Shown piece after piece: positions 32,614-44,983 of a stretch of 64,000 bases of DNA. The stretch's first letter is position 1, and every line of letters begins with the position of its first letter. Below the pieces are notes generated by a model that saw nothing but the letters and a program-made list of their open reading frames with translations, ran no database searches and was not told the DNA's origin. Source of the DNA: Isoetes taiwanensis (Eukaryota; Streptophyta; Lycopodiopsida; Isoetales; Isoetaceae); NCBI GenBank assembly GCA_021234155.1, contig JAJEKV010000097.1:2393477-2457476 (forward strand), written 5' to 3'. The translations under genes and the position numbers were made by a program.

Positions 32614-33891
32614 TGCCCCTGAAATAGAAACACATTGCCCGAAAATGCTATCACAAGGCTTGCATGTTCAAATTTTAAAATAAAAAAGGGGGTTTTGTTG
32701 TGAGCCCTTAGATGTTGGACCATTGAAAAAAAAAAAGCTAAATCAACGACTAAGAAATGGTGCACTCTAGATGTACGCATTAGTACATCCATTCGAATAC
32801 GCCATAAAATCTTAGGAAAACCTTTGTGAAAAGCGTACAAAAACACAAAAAGAACCCCCTGTTATTATGCTACATATTCATTATTCACTGTCCAAAACCT
32901 CCTATTCACTTCCAATAGTCGTTCCCATGTGTCGTCCAAAAATCCTCCTTTTATATACAGATAAGATAAGATAAGATAAATTTTTACAAGAAGCCCCTCT
33001 TTTCTATAAAGGTCTTCTTTAAATAATACTTCCTTACCTTTTAAAAAAGATAAGAACCCATTTCATAGATATTTGTAGAAAATCATCCTTGTTAACCTTT
33101 TTATAAAGATAAGGCCCGCGATAAAGGCCTTCTGGCTTTATACTTATTTGTCTCCTCCTTTTGGTTCATGCATCTACGACCCCTTGCATAACCTTTGTTT
33201 GAATAAAGGTTACTCTCTATTATTAAAGTGCCCCCTTTTGGAAAATCCTTGACCCTTAATAATCGTTTACATGGATAGTTAAACAATAGTCTATGTTATC
33301 CTATGCTCCTTCTTTATATGCACTTGGGAAAACATTAGGATTAACGTTCACATAATATTTGCCATGATTTTGCCATATTTCTATAACATATTCGCAGTGG
33401 ACCACTCCCCCGTGTTGGCTCCGTATCAATGGCCCATTTAACCTTTTTAATGTTATTGTTCAGGTTGCTTCATATTCCTATCATCATAGATGGCTACATT
33501 GATCCACTCTTCTCTATTGCTTCATTAGTTCTATTTTGATCATGTATATTCTAAGGCAGTGCTCCATTCTATCGGTTTTATTCATTCTTAAGGAGTTATG
33601 CCACTCAAGTATCCAATTCCCTTTATATGAGCTCTGCTTTTTTCAATGAAGAGTTGATATAAACTTTATATCATTTGTCTTAATTGCTATGCTTATCCCA
33701 TTCATAAGGACTGCTAATTCGATTCTGTGCTCTTGGATTGCTTACTCCTGTTTAGTAATGATATTAAAGCTTCATCTCGATTCTTTGACCACTCTTCTCG
33801 TTAACTCTTCTTACTACCTCTTTGTCTCCTTTATTCTATGTTGCTTTTGCCACTTTGGTCCTTCTTCATTTCCGTTTTAGATTCATTTATT
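32614..33891. other. Unassigned DNA with a GATAA pentanucleotide run
   Basis: No gene seen. Four GATAA units at about 32,960-32,982 resemble the pentanucleotide tails of the LINEs in this window, so the adjacent sequence could be another truncated LINE or SINE on the minus strand. 33,300-33,880 is pyrimidine-rich on the plus strand, like 41,056-42,840. Confidence 0.45.
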
Positions 33892-34410
33892 TGTAGGACC
33901 CTCAATGCCCAGCCAACTATCGTACTATTATGGTCAGCTCTCTCTTTGCAAAACTGTTGGCTGGCATCCTTGAGCAGCGGCTGACAATATGGGCAGAGGA
34001 GGCAGATGTCCGAGCTCTCACACAAGCAGGCTTTCGGCCCAGGCATTCCACCATTGATCATATCTTCACTCTGTGCACACTGATTGAGGATAGCAGGAAT
34101 CGCCGACAAACCCTGTACTGTTGTTTCATAGATTTCGCAAAAGCTTTTGACACAGTGCCCCGGGACAAGTTATGGGACAGCTGGGGAACCCCCCTTGACT
34201 TGCAGAATGCAATATATAAGCTATACGAGGCATGCTCAGGCGTATCACATAGTCAGGACAACCGGTAATCAGTAGTATTGGAGTGCGTCAGGGTTGCCCC
34301 CTCTCCCCCACACTCTTTGGCCTATACATTGACCAGCTAGAAGATTGGCTCTCTGAGCACGGAGGTGCGAGCGCCCATCTCATGCATCACACAATCCGGC
34401 AACTCATATA
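33892..34410 (+). pseudogene. LINE A reverse transcriptase, 5' part (outer LINE)
   Basis: Reads ANYRTIMVSSLFAKLLAGIL, ALTQAGFRPRHSTIDHIF, LYCCFIDFAKAFDTVPRDKL, then, after frame breaks, V-R-Q-G-C-P-L-S-P-type sequence (34,284-34,310) and the approach to the catalytic box. These are RT blocks of APE-type non-LTR elements. The element is 5'-truncated or its 5' edge is unrecognisable. LINE B interrupts it exactly before the catalytic box. Confidence 0.85.
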
Positions 34411-34688
34411 GAATAGAATAGAATAGAATAGAATAGAATAGAATATACATTAACGTCCCTTAGGCCGTGAGGCCCCCGGACTTGTGTAGCATCCTGCGAG
34501 CTCCCAAAAGGGTGCTGCCAGCAAACAGACGCATAGGTTTATGTAGCCATCTAGCGGGCTTCTCTTGTTCTTTATAATACCCGCATCGTGCTTATAACTG
34601 GCTTCTTGGCCATACACAATGCATCGTTATGAACAGTTTTGAATCACTTTAGGGGCCCTGTCGATTACCTCATTAGTGCTTCTCTATA

Positions 34689-34889
34689 TTAGCCCTCTCT
34701 CTTTGTGCACCCCCGGTGTCTTATTATCATCTCTTTTATAGCTTTCGCTACATGCGTAAGTGTCTCTTCTTTGTCCATCGGTCTTTGGGAGTGGGAGATC
34801 CCACCGACCTTGTTAAATTTGACCTTATGTCCGTAGACCGGACATTCCTTGACCATATGTGCTTCGTCTTCTATTTTTCCCCGAATCAC
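34689..34889 (-). pseudogene. LINE B ORF2 C-terminal segment
   Basis: Contains EDEAHMVKECPVYGHKVKF, matching the E-D-E-x-H-x-x-x-E-C-P-x-Y motif found near the C-terminus of many LINE ORF2 proteins. It is separated from RT by about 670 bp of disrupted sequence. Confidence 0.65.
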
Positions 34890-35561
34890 ATAGTCGACAT
34901 ATTCGCTCTCGCTCTATCTATTTTTCTCCACCAATGCCTTTCTCAATTCGGAGGTCGCGGCTTCCCATTCTCAACCTAGCCGGCCCCTCTGTTGCTCCTA
35001 CTCAACATGTTGCTTTTTGTATGTGATATGTCCTATCTCGTCCCCTCGATTAAAGGCTCCCAATAACCACGCCTGTTTTAGGCCCCGTGGTGTCGCGTTA
35101 GCCAGCTTCTCATTGCCCCCTCGCTTGTCCATTCTTCGGCCCATCCATCCGTCTCATAATATGGCTTAGTTGCATCCCCATGCTTGCTGTCCCATTTCGA
35201 CACTTCATTAAACCATCCCTTGCTGTTACTATGTGTTGCTTTTTCGATTCATCTATTGCCCGTGACGATAGTTTGTCCTCTTTCCCATAACCTGTTGTCC
35301 TTTATTAGGTACGGATTGTTCTTTCCCATGCTCTCACTTCCATTGGTTTTCCCCTGTTTCATATATGATTGTTGCTAATGATGTACCCGCCTTAATCTGG
35401 AATTCTGTCCGTTACCATTGCCTCGAAGATGCCTTCCTGTTTTCCCATTTCTTCTCCTCGGACACTGCCCCCACGTTTCACATCCATACACCGTGTTGAT
35501 GCTACTATTGTGCTAAATAGGTATGTTTTTTGATTTCCCAGTTTAGTGATCCTGTTCTTTG

Positions 35562-36224
35562 TTACAATAATTCATCATGATGTAATAATTGCCTATTGCC
35601 GCTTGGAATCTGTTGTCCGCCTTTTTGACCACTTCCCCCACCATGTGTATCATATCCCAAGTACCGTACCACAATGGTTTCCTCTAGCTCTTCTCCCTTG
35701 TATTTAAAGGGTTTGTGTTTTGTCTTTGTACCGAAGGTCACTATTTTTGTTTTGCTCAGGTTGACTGTCAATCCTGTCTCCAAGCAGAACTCTTCTAGTA
35801 TCTCTAGCATTCTGTGCATTCCTTTGGCTTTGGTCGCCATCATACCTAAGTCATCCGCATATAGCATTATTGGGATTTTTGTTCTCCCTATCATTGGTGC
35901 TTCCCTGTCTCCCTCTCTTTCCTTGAAAAATTCCTGTAGCGCATCTATGTATATCCCAAAAAGTGTGGCTTCCCCTCCCCCCTCCATCTTGGCATATACC
36001 TTCTGGTATAGCCTTGCAATTGATCCTACTAACCCTTCTGATGCTCTTAGTCCTATTAGTCTGAGTAGGAGTTTGTCCCTGGGTACTGTGTCGAAGGCTT
36101 TTTTAAAGTCCACGAAGCAGCATATGATCTTCTTGTTACTCTCCTTTGCCTGTTCTATTATTATCCTTAGAGTCACCAGATGGTCCGTAGTCGAGTAGTC
36201 TGGCCGAAAACCAGCCCCGCCCAC
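35562..36224 (-). pseudogene. LINE B reverse transcriptase
   Basis: Reads GAGFRPDYSTTDHLVTLRII, IICCFVDFKKAFDTVPRDKL, then the catalytic box PIMLYADDLGMMATKAKGMH and GLTVNLSKTKIVTFG. Between the palm blocks, the expected G-V-R-Q-G-C-P-L-S-P segment before LFGIYIDALQEF is missing (KMEGGGEATLFGIYID), an in-frame deletion of about 10-15 residues. The YADD box itself is intact. Confidence 0.9.
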
Positions 36225-36262
36225 GTGCTCGAGTTTCCCTTTTACGCCCGCATTTTCAATTT

Positions 36263-37930
36263 CTAATCAATGTTTTCCCGAACCATTTCAAGAATCTTGA
36301 ACCCGGCCATGATGGTCCTGTAATTACTTGGTTCTTCTTTGTTTCCTCCTTTATGTAGCGGAATTACTTTATTAAACTGCCATCTTTCTGGTAGGCCTGA
36401 GTGTACTACCTCATTGAATGTTTCTGTTATTAATCCTACTATCTGTGTTCCTACGCATTTCAACATCTCCGCTGTTAGCCCATACAGATCCGGTGCCTTA
36501 TTGTTTGCCATCTTGTTTAGCGCCCATGTCACCTCTTCCTTGGAGAAGGAAGGTTTGTGTCTACCTTCTGGAGCCAGTATTGGTGCAGCCCCTGTTTTGT
36601 ATAGACGTTCCAGGTATCTTGTCCAGTCTATTTCTGTTTCCATTCCTCCCCCCTCTCCTCCTGCTGCTGTACCTGCTTTCGTTTTTGAGCCTTTTTTCAT
36701 ATAGTTCCAGAATTCCTTGGGCCGTTTTTTCAGGTCTTCGGCTAGTCCCCATTGGTGGTTTGTCAGGTCCTGAACTTTCTTTCTTTTCAGTATCTTCACA
36801 TACTTGTTCCGCTCCTCTTGGTATGTCTCAGTTCCTTTTGCATGTTTGACTTTTCTTCTTTGTTCCATGCATGCCTCGTCAAACCATACTGACCTTCGAA
36901 ATGCTATAGCCCTTCTTCCTCTTTCTTTTCTCCCGAATGTTGTTTTTGCTGCCTCTTCCAAGATGTCATTGATGTCATTCCCTCTGTCCTTCATTTCCTC
37001 TCCCCATTCTTTATCTCTCACTTCCCTTTTTACCGTGTTTATGAATGCTCCCACTCTGTTTTCTCTGAATTTGACTGTCAATTTGGTCTGTTTACCTCTT
37101 CTTTGCCTGTCTTCTGTCCTATCCCTTGTCGCATTTATCTTGAGTATTATGGGTCTGTGACCCTCCCTTCCCCCTACCGGCCACTCTCCTAACTCCATCT
37201 TTCCAATTTCCCTTATTGCTTCCTCATTTGCTATCACATAGTCTACTATACTGCTCCCGTGAGCATTTGTACTTGTGAACTGGCCCGAGGCTTCCCATCT
37301 TCTTATACCATTGCATATGACTGTATCTGTGGCTGTACATACCTCTATCAGTGTTTCTCCTCTCGCTGTCACCTCCATTTCGTCTGCCGTGTTCCTTTGC
37401 CATTCCTCCCCCCTTCCGGCATGTGTCCACTGTCCACTTTCCTTGTCTATCCACGCCAGTACTTTGTTCTGCCCCGTCCTTGCATTGATATCTCCTACTA
37501 TGATCAACGGTCCCTTATCTCTGTGTTTCATGATGATTTCCCCCATGCCTAGCAGTTCCAGTTTGTCACACTGAGGTGGGTAATACACTATTAACAAATA
37601 TAAATTTCTGTAGTCAAGCATTACAATATTTATAAGCATGTATCTTTTATTAATGTCAGTTTCTAAAATACACGCTTTTTTGGCAATGCTATTTCTAATG
37701 TAGCAGGCTAGCCACTCAAGGGCTTCCCTCTTCCTACTTTGTAGTTCTTTTCCCTCCAACATGTGAATAGTGTGTATCCCGGTTCGTCTGCAGAAGCCTC
37801 TTTGTCTTTGTGCTCCCACGCTTTCTACTAGGCATATGATATCCTCGTCCCTTCTTTGCGTGTAAGCGCTCCGCCATCCCAAGGATACCCCGTGCGGTTC
37901 GATTACCGGATCGCTATTTCTTCCTTCCTT
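36263..37930 (-). pseudogene. LINE B APE-type endonuclease and RT leader
   Basis: One long open frame (37,882-36,263, 539 residues). The endonuclease is seen as LLIVYYPPQCDKLELLGMGE, PLIIVGDINARTGQ, TDTVICNGIRRW, NAHGSSIVDYVIANEEA and GREGHRPIIL (catalytic D/N and final H present). A linker with SVWFDEACMEQRRKVKHA and the RT leader KEEVTWALNKMANNKAPDLY, ERWQFNKVIPLHKGGNKEE and NYRTIMAGFKILE follow. The endonuclease N-terminus is cut short near 37,930. It is the best preserved LINE frame in the window. Confidence 0.92.
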
Positions 37931-38285
37931 TGTACCCCCCCGCCTCCCCTCGATGATCTCCGTTCGCCCTTTCTTTTGTCCCTCGTTCTTGCTCCTCGTC
38001 CCCCCTCGCTCTCTTGCCGGGTTATGTTTTGGTCTAGGTCTCTTAGGCCTCTTTTACTTCCCCACTCTAGGCGTATGCGTTGGGATCTTCGATCTTGTTT
38101 CCGGTCCATTGGCCCAAATGGTACTTTTTTCCTTATCTATTTCTCTTTGTCCCTCGGCCTTCGCTACATCAATTCGCGATTCCCATCTTCCCTCCCGGAT
38201 CCCGTGGGTCCATCACATCCCTCTGCGTTTCCCTTCCCCTCATGGTGTGTTCTCTCGGCCTCTTTTGAGGTAGAGTTTCCCATTT

Positions 38286-39471
38286 TCACCCCAGCCCATA
38301 CTCCCCACAGGCTTCAGGTTCTACGACTTTTTCCAGTTCCCTGTGTAATCCCTGTCTTTGCATGGCAGTCAGAGCTTCTTGTACGTTGAGTCCATTCCTG
38401 AGTTTGAACCCTGCGTGGATGATTCTTTCTTTGGCTGCCATGTCCCTCATAGTCACATTTATGTGTCTCGCTCTTCCTCTCCATGCCCCCGCTCGAACTG
38501 CTTTCACTATCACATTCCTGTGCTCCTAGAAAACATTCTCCATTATTTCTGCAGTGACACGAAACGTGTCTTCGTTAGGCCTTTCGGCTACCCCTATCAA
38601 TCTTTTCCTTTTCTGTTCATCCTTTCCTGTTGATAAGATTGATATTCAAGGAACAGGAAAGGATGATCATGCTTTATCCTTTCCTGTTCCTTGAATTCCA
38701 GTATGTGAGGTTTTATCCTATCAAAACTCTGCCACGCACTAGATCTATTTGTTTCTTTTCTAATGTCACCAACCTTTGTATGATTTCCGCTTTCACTTTC
38801 TCCACCTCATCCATCCTCTTCTGGATTTCTACCTCCGTCTCTTCCACTACCTGCACCCGGTCCTCCACTTTCCCTATCGCTTCTTTGTTTTGTTGCACCG
38901 CGCTCGCCAGTGTATTGAGTGCTTCCATCCTCGGTACCCTGGTCTCTAATCTTACGTCCATCTGTGCCAGGAAGTCTTGCAGATCTTGTTTGAGTTCCTC
39001 CCTGCTGGCTCCCCCCGTTCATGTTTGGCTAGCCATTCCTCCGTCCGTTGTGTTGACTATACCGCTTCGCCGAATTCCTTTCCCGCCGTTTGCTCTCTTC
39101 TGTGTATCTTGCTTCTCCCCCGTATGCTTGCTATATTGCATTCCCTCATTTATCCATTCGGGCGTTTCCCTCCACGGCCTTTCGGGGCTTGAATTTCAAA
39201 TTTCAAATTTTCCCTGCTTGCGTCCGCCCATTACTATCGGTATTTTTTGGGACTCCGATTCCTGCTTAATTCCATGGCTTTTCGTGGTTTGCATATTTAC
39301 ATGCGGTATTTTTGTTTTTTTGTAGTATCCTTTTGATAGTGGATTTTTTTGATTTTGGTGCACCAATCGGAGGATTGGATCCTCACTGTCTTGGTGTACG
39401 GTTGGGGAGTTGTCTCCCACTATCCCGTACTTGGCATCCTCCGTTTTTTCCACTTTCATTTTCATTTTCAT
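38286..39471 (-). pseudogene. LINE B ORF1 (coiled-coil nucleic-acid binding)
   Basis: Pieces in order: 39,471-39,196 basic/polar; 38,961-38,713 a clear coiled coil (ALNTLASAVQQNKEAIGKVE and KRMDEVEKVKAEIIQRLVTL); 38,513-38,286 a C-terminal domain with HINVTMRDMAAKERIIHAGF and GLNVQEALTAMQRQ, like the ORF1 C-terminal domain of LINEs. A 25-bp inverted repeat lies between, 38,620-38,690 (GGAAAGGATGAT/ATCATCCTTTCC type). Confidence 0.65.
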
Positions 39472-39699
39472 TTTATGGGGCCGGAGAAATTGGTGTCTGT
39501 TGCTTAGTGGTAGGCACCAGCCGGTGGGCTAATTTCCCACTCTGTCCTGGTGTATGGCGGAGACGCCCGCCTCTCTGTCCCATATCTTTGCCTCCCCCTA
39601 TTTGCACCATCCACTCCTGGTTCCCTTGTTTATTCATTTCCTTTTCGTCTTTCCTTTGTAGTTGTTGTATCTCCAGTGCCGGGTAGGTTGGTGTATGCA

Positions 39700-41055
39700 A
39701 TATATACTGACGATGTCAACCTCCTGGCCTATACTCCAGAGGATATGCAACGTCACCTGGATGCTCTTGACACTTTTTGCTGATTCACTGGCATACGAGT
39801 TAACTTGGCCAAAACTAGGGTGCTGCTAGTTTCATGATCCCGTCAGCCAAGGCTTCCCTCATTCACTTACCAGGGAGAAGATGTAGAGGTGGCTCCGACC
39901 TATAAGTACTTGGGCATCGAGTTCTCTGCTACCACCCACCGATGCCGCCATCGCTGCGTGTCACCGCGTTGAAAGCACTATATGCCGCGGTGTAACAGCC
40001 ACAAGGCGGAGGGATTATATGCCCAGGGCCACCAACACACTTGTTTAGGGCCTTGGTTGAGCCGGTCCTCTTGCATGGGGGTGTATGTGGGGTCCGGTGA
40101 TATCCCTCAACACTGGAATGACCTCGAAGGTGTGCAGAGCCCTTGGAGTAAAGTCCACGCCCATACCGCATCCTACCCAGAGACAGGTTTTCTACCCCTT
40201 CAACCGGGTCGCTTTGGAATGCCATATCATTTATTTCCGTAAGGTGGTCGCTATGGGTGATACACGCTTGTCTAACCTTGCTTTGGCCATGGCGATGGGT
40301 CCCCACGCCTCAAAGCCCCGCCGGAAGGACAAGCAAGCTCGCTGGTTCTCACGCTGACGGTACAGCAAAACAGATGTGTACGTGTATGGTCAAAGAAAGA
40401 TCACAATGCACTTAAGTCGCTCCCTCGACAAAGTTACTTTCCTTCGCAAGCTCGCATGCATGCTTCCGGCGCATTATTGTCGGGGCACACTATCGAACAA
40501 GTCAATCCTAGGCTCACGAGAGGCCAACACCAAAGATTTGTACACCCATTTGCCCATGAAGGAGCCGCACTTATAGCTTCCATTTGCACGGTGTACATCG
40601 CCTCCGATTGAGATGACGTTGGGCTCTGGAAGCACGAGAGGAAAGGTTTTACCAAGTTGCCACCCGTGGCGCCATTGAGGATGAACGCCATGCCCTCCGC
40701 ATCTGCCCGCCGCTTGCCCATATCGAGAGCGGTATGTTCGATTACTAGTGCCCCGCCAACCGCTTGCATGAGTTATTGAATACATTGTCGCTGGGTTTGT
40801 TGGGGTCATACCTCCGTGGAGGTTATGGATGCACCTGACCGCCAGGTCCTGTGACGATTGAACCGCCCTATACAATTGTATGCCCAAGATACTTATTACT
40901 GCTAAGGTTTTTCCCTCGAAAACCCTTCAGGGCAGGGGTTTTTTAATCCTGACAGTATATTGTTTGGGTTCTCTTTTTGTTTGGGTTCCATAGGCCAATT
41001 GGTCCCCGTGGATGATAAAAAATCTATTCTATTCTATTCTATTCTTTGGTAAAAC
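39700..41055 (+). pseudogene. LINE A reverse transcriptase 3' part and tail
   Basis: The frame resumes after LINE B with IYTDDVNLLAYTPEDMQRHL (catalytic box Y-T-D-D) and VNLAKTRVLLVS, then YKYLGIEFSATTH. Further downstream the sequence is decayed but has recognisable LINE C-terminal segments. The 3' end is GGGGTTTTTTAATCCT, ATTGGTCCCCGTGGATGAT, AAAAAA and (TCTAT)n at 41,022-41,047. Confidence 0.8.
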
Positions 41056-42840
41056 ACAATTTTTTTTTGTCAAGTTCTAATGTCCATTTTTGCTTCAATA
41101 ACACTGTGTTCATTTTATCCATTCTCATGATTCTATGGTCCTGTTATGATCCTTTATCTTTTCAAGTTTTCTAGTATATTGTGCTTCATTGCCTCTGTCT
41201 TTGCCTTTATTTACCTCGTTGGCACCTTTTTGCTTCATTACTTCACTTGGCCTTTTCGTATTGTGCGCGATCACTTTTGTTCTCTTCTCTTTTGTTCCAT
41301 CTGCTTTGTCAATGTCATGTGTCTTATTCACTCCATTTTGACAGTTCACTGCATTCATCTGGCTAGTTCATTTTCTGCATTGTGCTCCCTCCAGTTCTTT
41401 TTAGGCTTTGATATGGCTGCTTTAGTTTGGTAGTCTCATTATTGCGATGGTTTTTACTTCTTGCTCCTTTTGTTGCATTGTTTCTAGACTTTCTATTGGT
41501 TCCATTAGTTTTCTTTTATTTCGTTTGCTCTAATTGCTCCATTTATTTCCTTGTTCCTTTTTCGTTCCTGTTGTTACTGTTCTAGTAGTCCCATATATTT
41601 CATTGCTCCATATATTCCTTAGTTCTCTTTATCGCTTCTCTTGTCATACTATATATGTTTCTTTTTCTCACATGTTTGGTTGTTTCATTTGTGGTTTCTT
41701 AGTTACATTCTTCGGGTTTTTAATAGTTCTATTTGCTCGTTAATTTTATTATCCATTTCTTGTTTGTTTCCCATTCAAACTATCATTTTTTTATGTGTTT
41801 CTTGTGCTTTGATTAGGTTTCATTGGTCCCTCTTTTCACCTCCTTTTCTCCATTAATTAGTAGTTCCATTGTCCCAACTGCTCCTTTGATACAATATTCT
41901 CTTCAACTCTTTGTTTGGCTCTATCTATCCATCAAGATCTTTATGTTGTGTTGGCTCAGTTTTTTCCATGTGCTCTTACCTTTTTCCATTTGTTCCTTTA
42001 TGGTGTTTGCTCCTTTGCCTTGCTTTATTTCATTATTCCCATTGCCCCCAAGACCGCGTTCCATCCAACCCAACTAGTTTCTTCAATCCCATGGTCTCAT
42101 TTATTGCATTCCTTTCTTTTGCTATGTAATAGTCTGTGCTCATTTGATTAAATTTGGGTCATTTTAGATTTCACAACCTATTTTCTTTTTTGGTCTATTA
42201 ATTATCATAATTCCTCCTTGTTTCACTTATCCTGGTTTCGAAGGTTATTCCCTCATCTTTGAGTTACCTTCTGGCCCGTTTGCTTTGTTCATTTTATTTT
42301 ATACTATTTGTCAATTTACTTTAGTTGCTCAGTTTTATCCGATTCCTCTTTCAATTCTATCTCATTATCTAGTTCCTTCAATCTCGTTGCATCTTTTCTC
42401 CTTCTTTACATGCATTCATGGTGATCGTCTTAATTTGTATTGTATGATCCTTTGTCGTTTATATCCTGTTTCTATCTCTTTTCTCTATTAGTCTTTGCAT
42501 TTCCTTTTGCTCTATTTATCTTATTTCATTCAAATGTCGTCTTTGTCACATTTGTGTGGGATGTACCATTTGTTCCAGGTTATCCCATTGGGCTTCCTTT
42601 TTGTCTCATTTTCTCCTTTAGTTTCTATTCACATTTTACTTGTTTCTCTTGTACTCTTTCCCCAAAGGTCCTTGGGTTACATGATTTCCTTAGATTTTAT
42701 TCTCTTATCCCCTTTATCGTTGGGATGTTCGTGTATTTATCTGCAAGGTTCCTACTCATTGTCCCATTATCCCATAGCTTTCTTGCTCACTGGGTTATCC
42801 CGCTTTATGGGTTGTAGGAGCTTCGGAGTAAAATAGTTGA
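41056..42840. other. Strand-asymmetric pyrimidine-rich block, no gene
   Basis: For about 1.8 kb the plus strand is strongly T/C-rich, with recurrent words such as CATTGCTCC, TTAGTTCT, TTTCTTTT. Long open frames on the plus strand are hydrophobic by composition only and have no motif. It resembles 33,300-33,880 on the other side of LINE A, so the two may be one block split by that LINE. Confidence 0.6.
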
Positions 42841-42954
42841 GGACATCCTCCCACACAAACTTCTGGGCAATCTCGTTGCAGGAGTAGAGGGATATGATGA
42901 AACATTCCCCTTCCATGGCACACTTCCCGTAACCCAAATATACTAGATGCCCCT

Positions 42955-43080
42955 ATCCTTGCTCCTTCTCTCTCTAGCGCCTTGCTCCTAGCCTTCTCTC
43001 TCTAGCACCCTTGCTCTCTCAGGCAGGCCTTCTCTCTCTAGGCGCCTTGCTCCTAGCCTTCTCTCTCTCTCTCCAACCGT
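42955..43080. repeat. CTCTCTAG-rich tandem repeat
   Basis: Irregular repeats of GCCTTGCTCCTAGCCTTCTC, CTCTCTAG and related units over about 125 bp. Confidence 0.8.
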
Positions 43081-43099
43081 CAAAATGCGTGTGGTGTGT

Positions 43100-44900
43100 C
43101 TCCTTCAAGCCTAGGTTCTAAGTCTTCACGCCACATTCTCCCTAGAAAAATATATTTTTCCTCTTTAGAGGATTTAAAAAAGAAAACTGAATATTTTAGG
43201 GGATCACCAAAAAACTAAGTTTCTCAAGTCAAGATTCCATCCCATTTCAATAGGGTTTGCAGCCTACAATTCCATTCCGTCCATCGTCTCAGAGGTCATG
43301 TTTTTCTCCAGCCTCTCCTCGGGCTCCTTCTCATCCTCCTTCGGCACCCCAATAGAGATTGGAGCTATTTGTCCCTCAAAAGAAAATGAGGTGTCAGATC
43401 CTTGGGGGATTCCATTCCCAAATACTACTATTCCACTTCCACCTGGAACTGCCATAACTTGGGCTTATCACCGCGGACCTAGAAAAAGAGCCTAGCTACT
43501 CTCTTCGTGAATGTATAATTCCTAAAAGCTTATCAAGGTAAAGGATTACCTCCAATTGGGAGGTTAAGCGAGCCAACATTGGCTAATAATTCTAAAGTTC
43601 TAGAACTGGAAACATTCTTGGAAAAAAAAATCACTTAGTGGTTCAAGACAATATTCAATAAAGTTTGCCAATAAACCCTTGGAGGACGCGTCATCATGGG
43701 TATGTGGCTATTTATTAGAAGTCTATCTGGATATTCTGCATGAGTATAAAGACCAGACGGCAAGAAAAGTTGAGGGACAAAAAGATGTCCATGAACAAGC
43801 TTATACTAGCTAGCCAGCCTGGTTATGGTCGAATGGCTAAATGCATTTAAAAGCGGGATCTAGGAGGGAGGGAATGCTATTGCTTTTTTTAACTACATGG
43901 AGCCTTTGGCCCCAAAGGAAGGCATGGTCCTTTAGGATCAAGGCGTGCATGCTATATAGTTGCTCGCATGAGAGCTCAAGGGCAGTTGTGTTTTGTTGTG
44001 AGCTCGTGGTTGGATGAGAGGATAACACCCTGGAATGAGGGTGTTATCCGCCTTAACAACTTGAGCCTGAGAGTTTTATGGTGGTTTCATAGTGGTTTTC
44101 ATAACAAGCTAGGTGTTTATGGCCATTTCACATAACAAACTAGGTGTTTATGGGCAACACCACTGCAACCAACGGCTGAGATTTGATCTCAGCATTAAAA
44201 CTTAAGGGCCAGGTTGCTAAGGTGTGATAGCCTGCAACGTCACGTGCTCATCTTACAATCCCAACATCACGTGTTCATTGTACAATTCCTGAATGTTCGA
44301 CTCATCCAAATCCTTGCATTTGCGGCGGAAAATAGATTTTCATTTGTTAAAAATTTGGACCTCGCCACAGTAAAAAAGTTATTGATAATGAGACAGAAGT
44401 TTTTTGCTCAATGCCACTAATCAAATCCATGGATGTAAGAAATGCTTCGACTTGAAATTGATTTTAAATGTCGGTATAAAAGTGAGACAAGCAACTTCTT
44501 GTTGTGGTGGTTGCAAATCACGCCACGTAGGGTGGATAGCAGCCTTGTATCATATTTTGCCACGACTCGGCTTGTTTACTAAGTCCCTTAGGTGGCAATG
44601 ACTTGACTTGTGGATAGGAAAATCTTTATTTTCTGTAAAGTAGAAGCCCATGCTCTTCCATATCTGTAGTTTAACTACCGCAATTTTTTTTCTAGTTTAC
44701 CAAACAATTCAAAATCATAATATGCAATCTAAATTTGTGCAAAAGCAACTCCTCAAAACTGTACCCATCCGTGTCTGCAAAGGAACACATGAACGTCAAA
44801 TATCAATAACAAAACAAAACCTAGGCCTACGTTTTGCATTGCAACTTGTGGAACTTACAAGCTTGTTTTGAATCTATAGAGCATTAAATTGTGCCAAATG
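43100..44900. other. Mostly unassigned DNA; one possible exon
   Basis: A minus-strand frame at 43,455-43,264 (VPGGSGIVVFGNGIPQGSDT, PISIGVPKEDEKEPEERLEK) is preceded by an AG (ATGGCAG) and could be a terminal exon of the gene starting at 45,598, but there is no proof. The rest shows nothing coding. It contains a perfect hairpin at 44,020-44,049 and a duplicated CATAACAA-CTAGGTGTTTATGG at about 44,100-44,153. Confidence 0.4.
44020..44049. repeat. Perfect 12-bp inverted repeat
   Basis: GGATAACACCCT (44,020-44,031), GGAATG loop, AGGGTGTTATCC (44,038-44,049). Function unknown. Confidence 0.9.
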
Positions 44901-44983
44901 TGAAAAGAGTTTCTTTAAAATTTACAATCTAGTTTGAGTTTGCCCGATATTATGAATCCAAAATTTATAGAAAGAGCACTTAC

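Larger units (their letters stand above)
34411..39699 (-). mobile_element. LINE B, nearly full length, inserted in LINE A
   Basis: A 5.3-kb minus-strand non-LTR element ending in a (TTCTA)n tail (plus-strand TAGAA repeats at 34,411-34,444). A 5-bp ATATA is present on both sides (34,406-34,410 and 39,700-39,704). Removing the element brings the two halves of LINE A RT together at L-I-Y-T-D-D. It carries a coiled-coil ORF1 and an endonuclease/RT ORF2. The pentanucleotide tail, in place of poly(A), argues against the usual plant L1 clade. Confidence 0.9.

Noticed and set aside
35674-36198. 174-residue plus-strand open frame
   Set aside because: It is the complement of LINE B RT; composition is serine/leucine-rich with no motif.
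38630-39325. 231-residue plus-strand open frame
   Set aside because: Complement of LINE B ORF1; hydrophobic by base composition only.
42440-42836. Apparent membrane proteins on the plus strand
   Set aside because: T/C-rich sequence gives Phe/Leu/Ser-rich translations in every frame; no motif or start context supports a gene.
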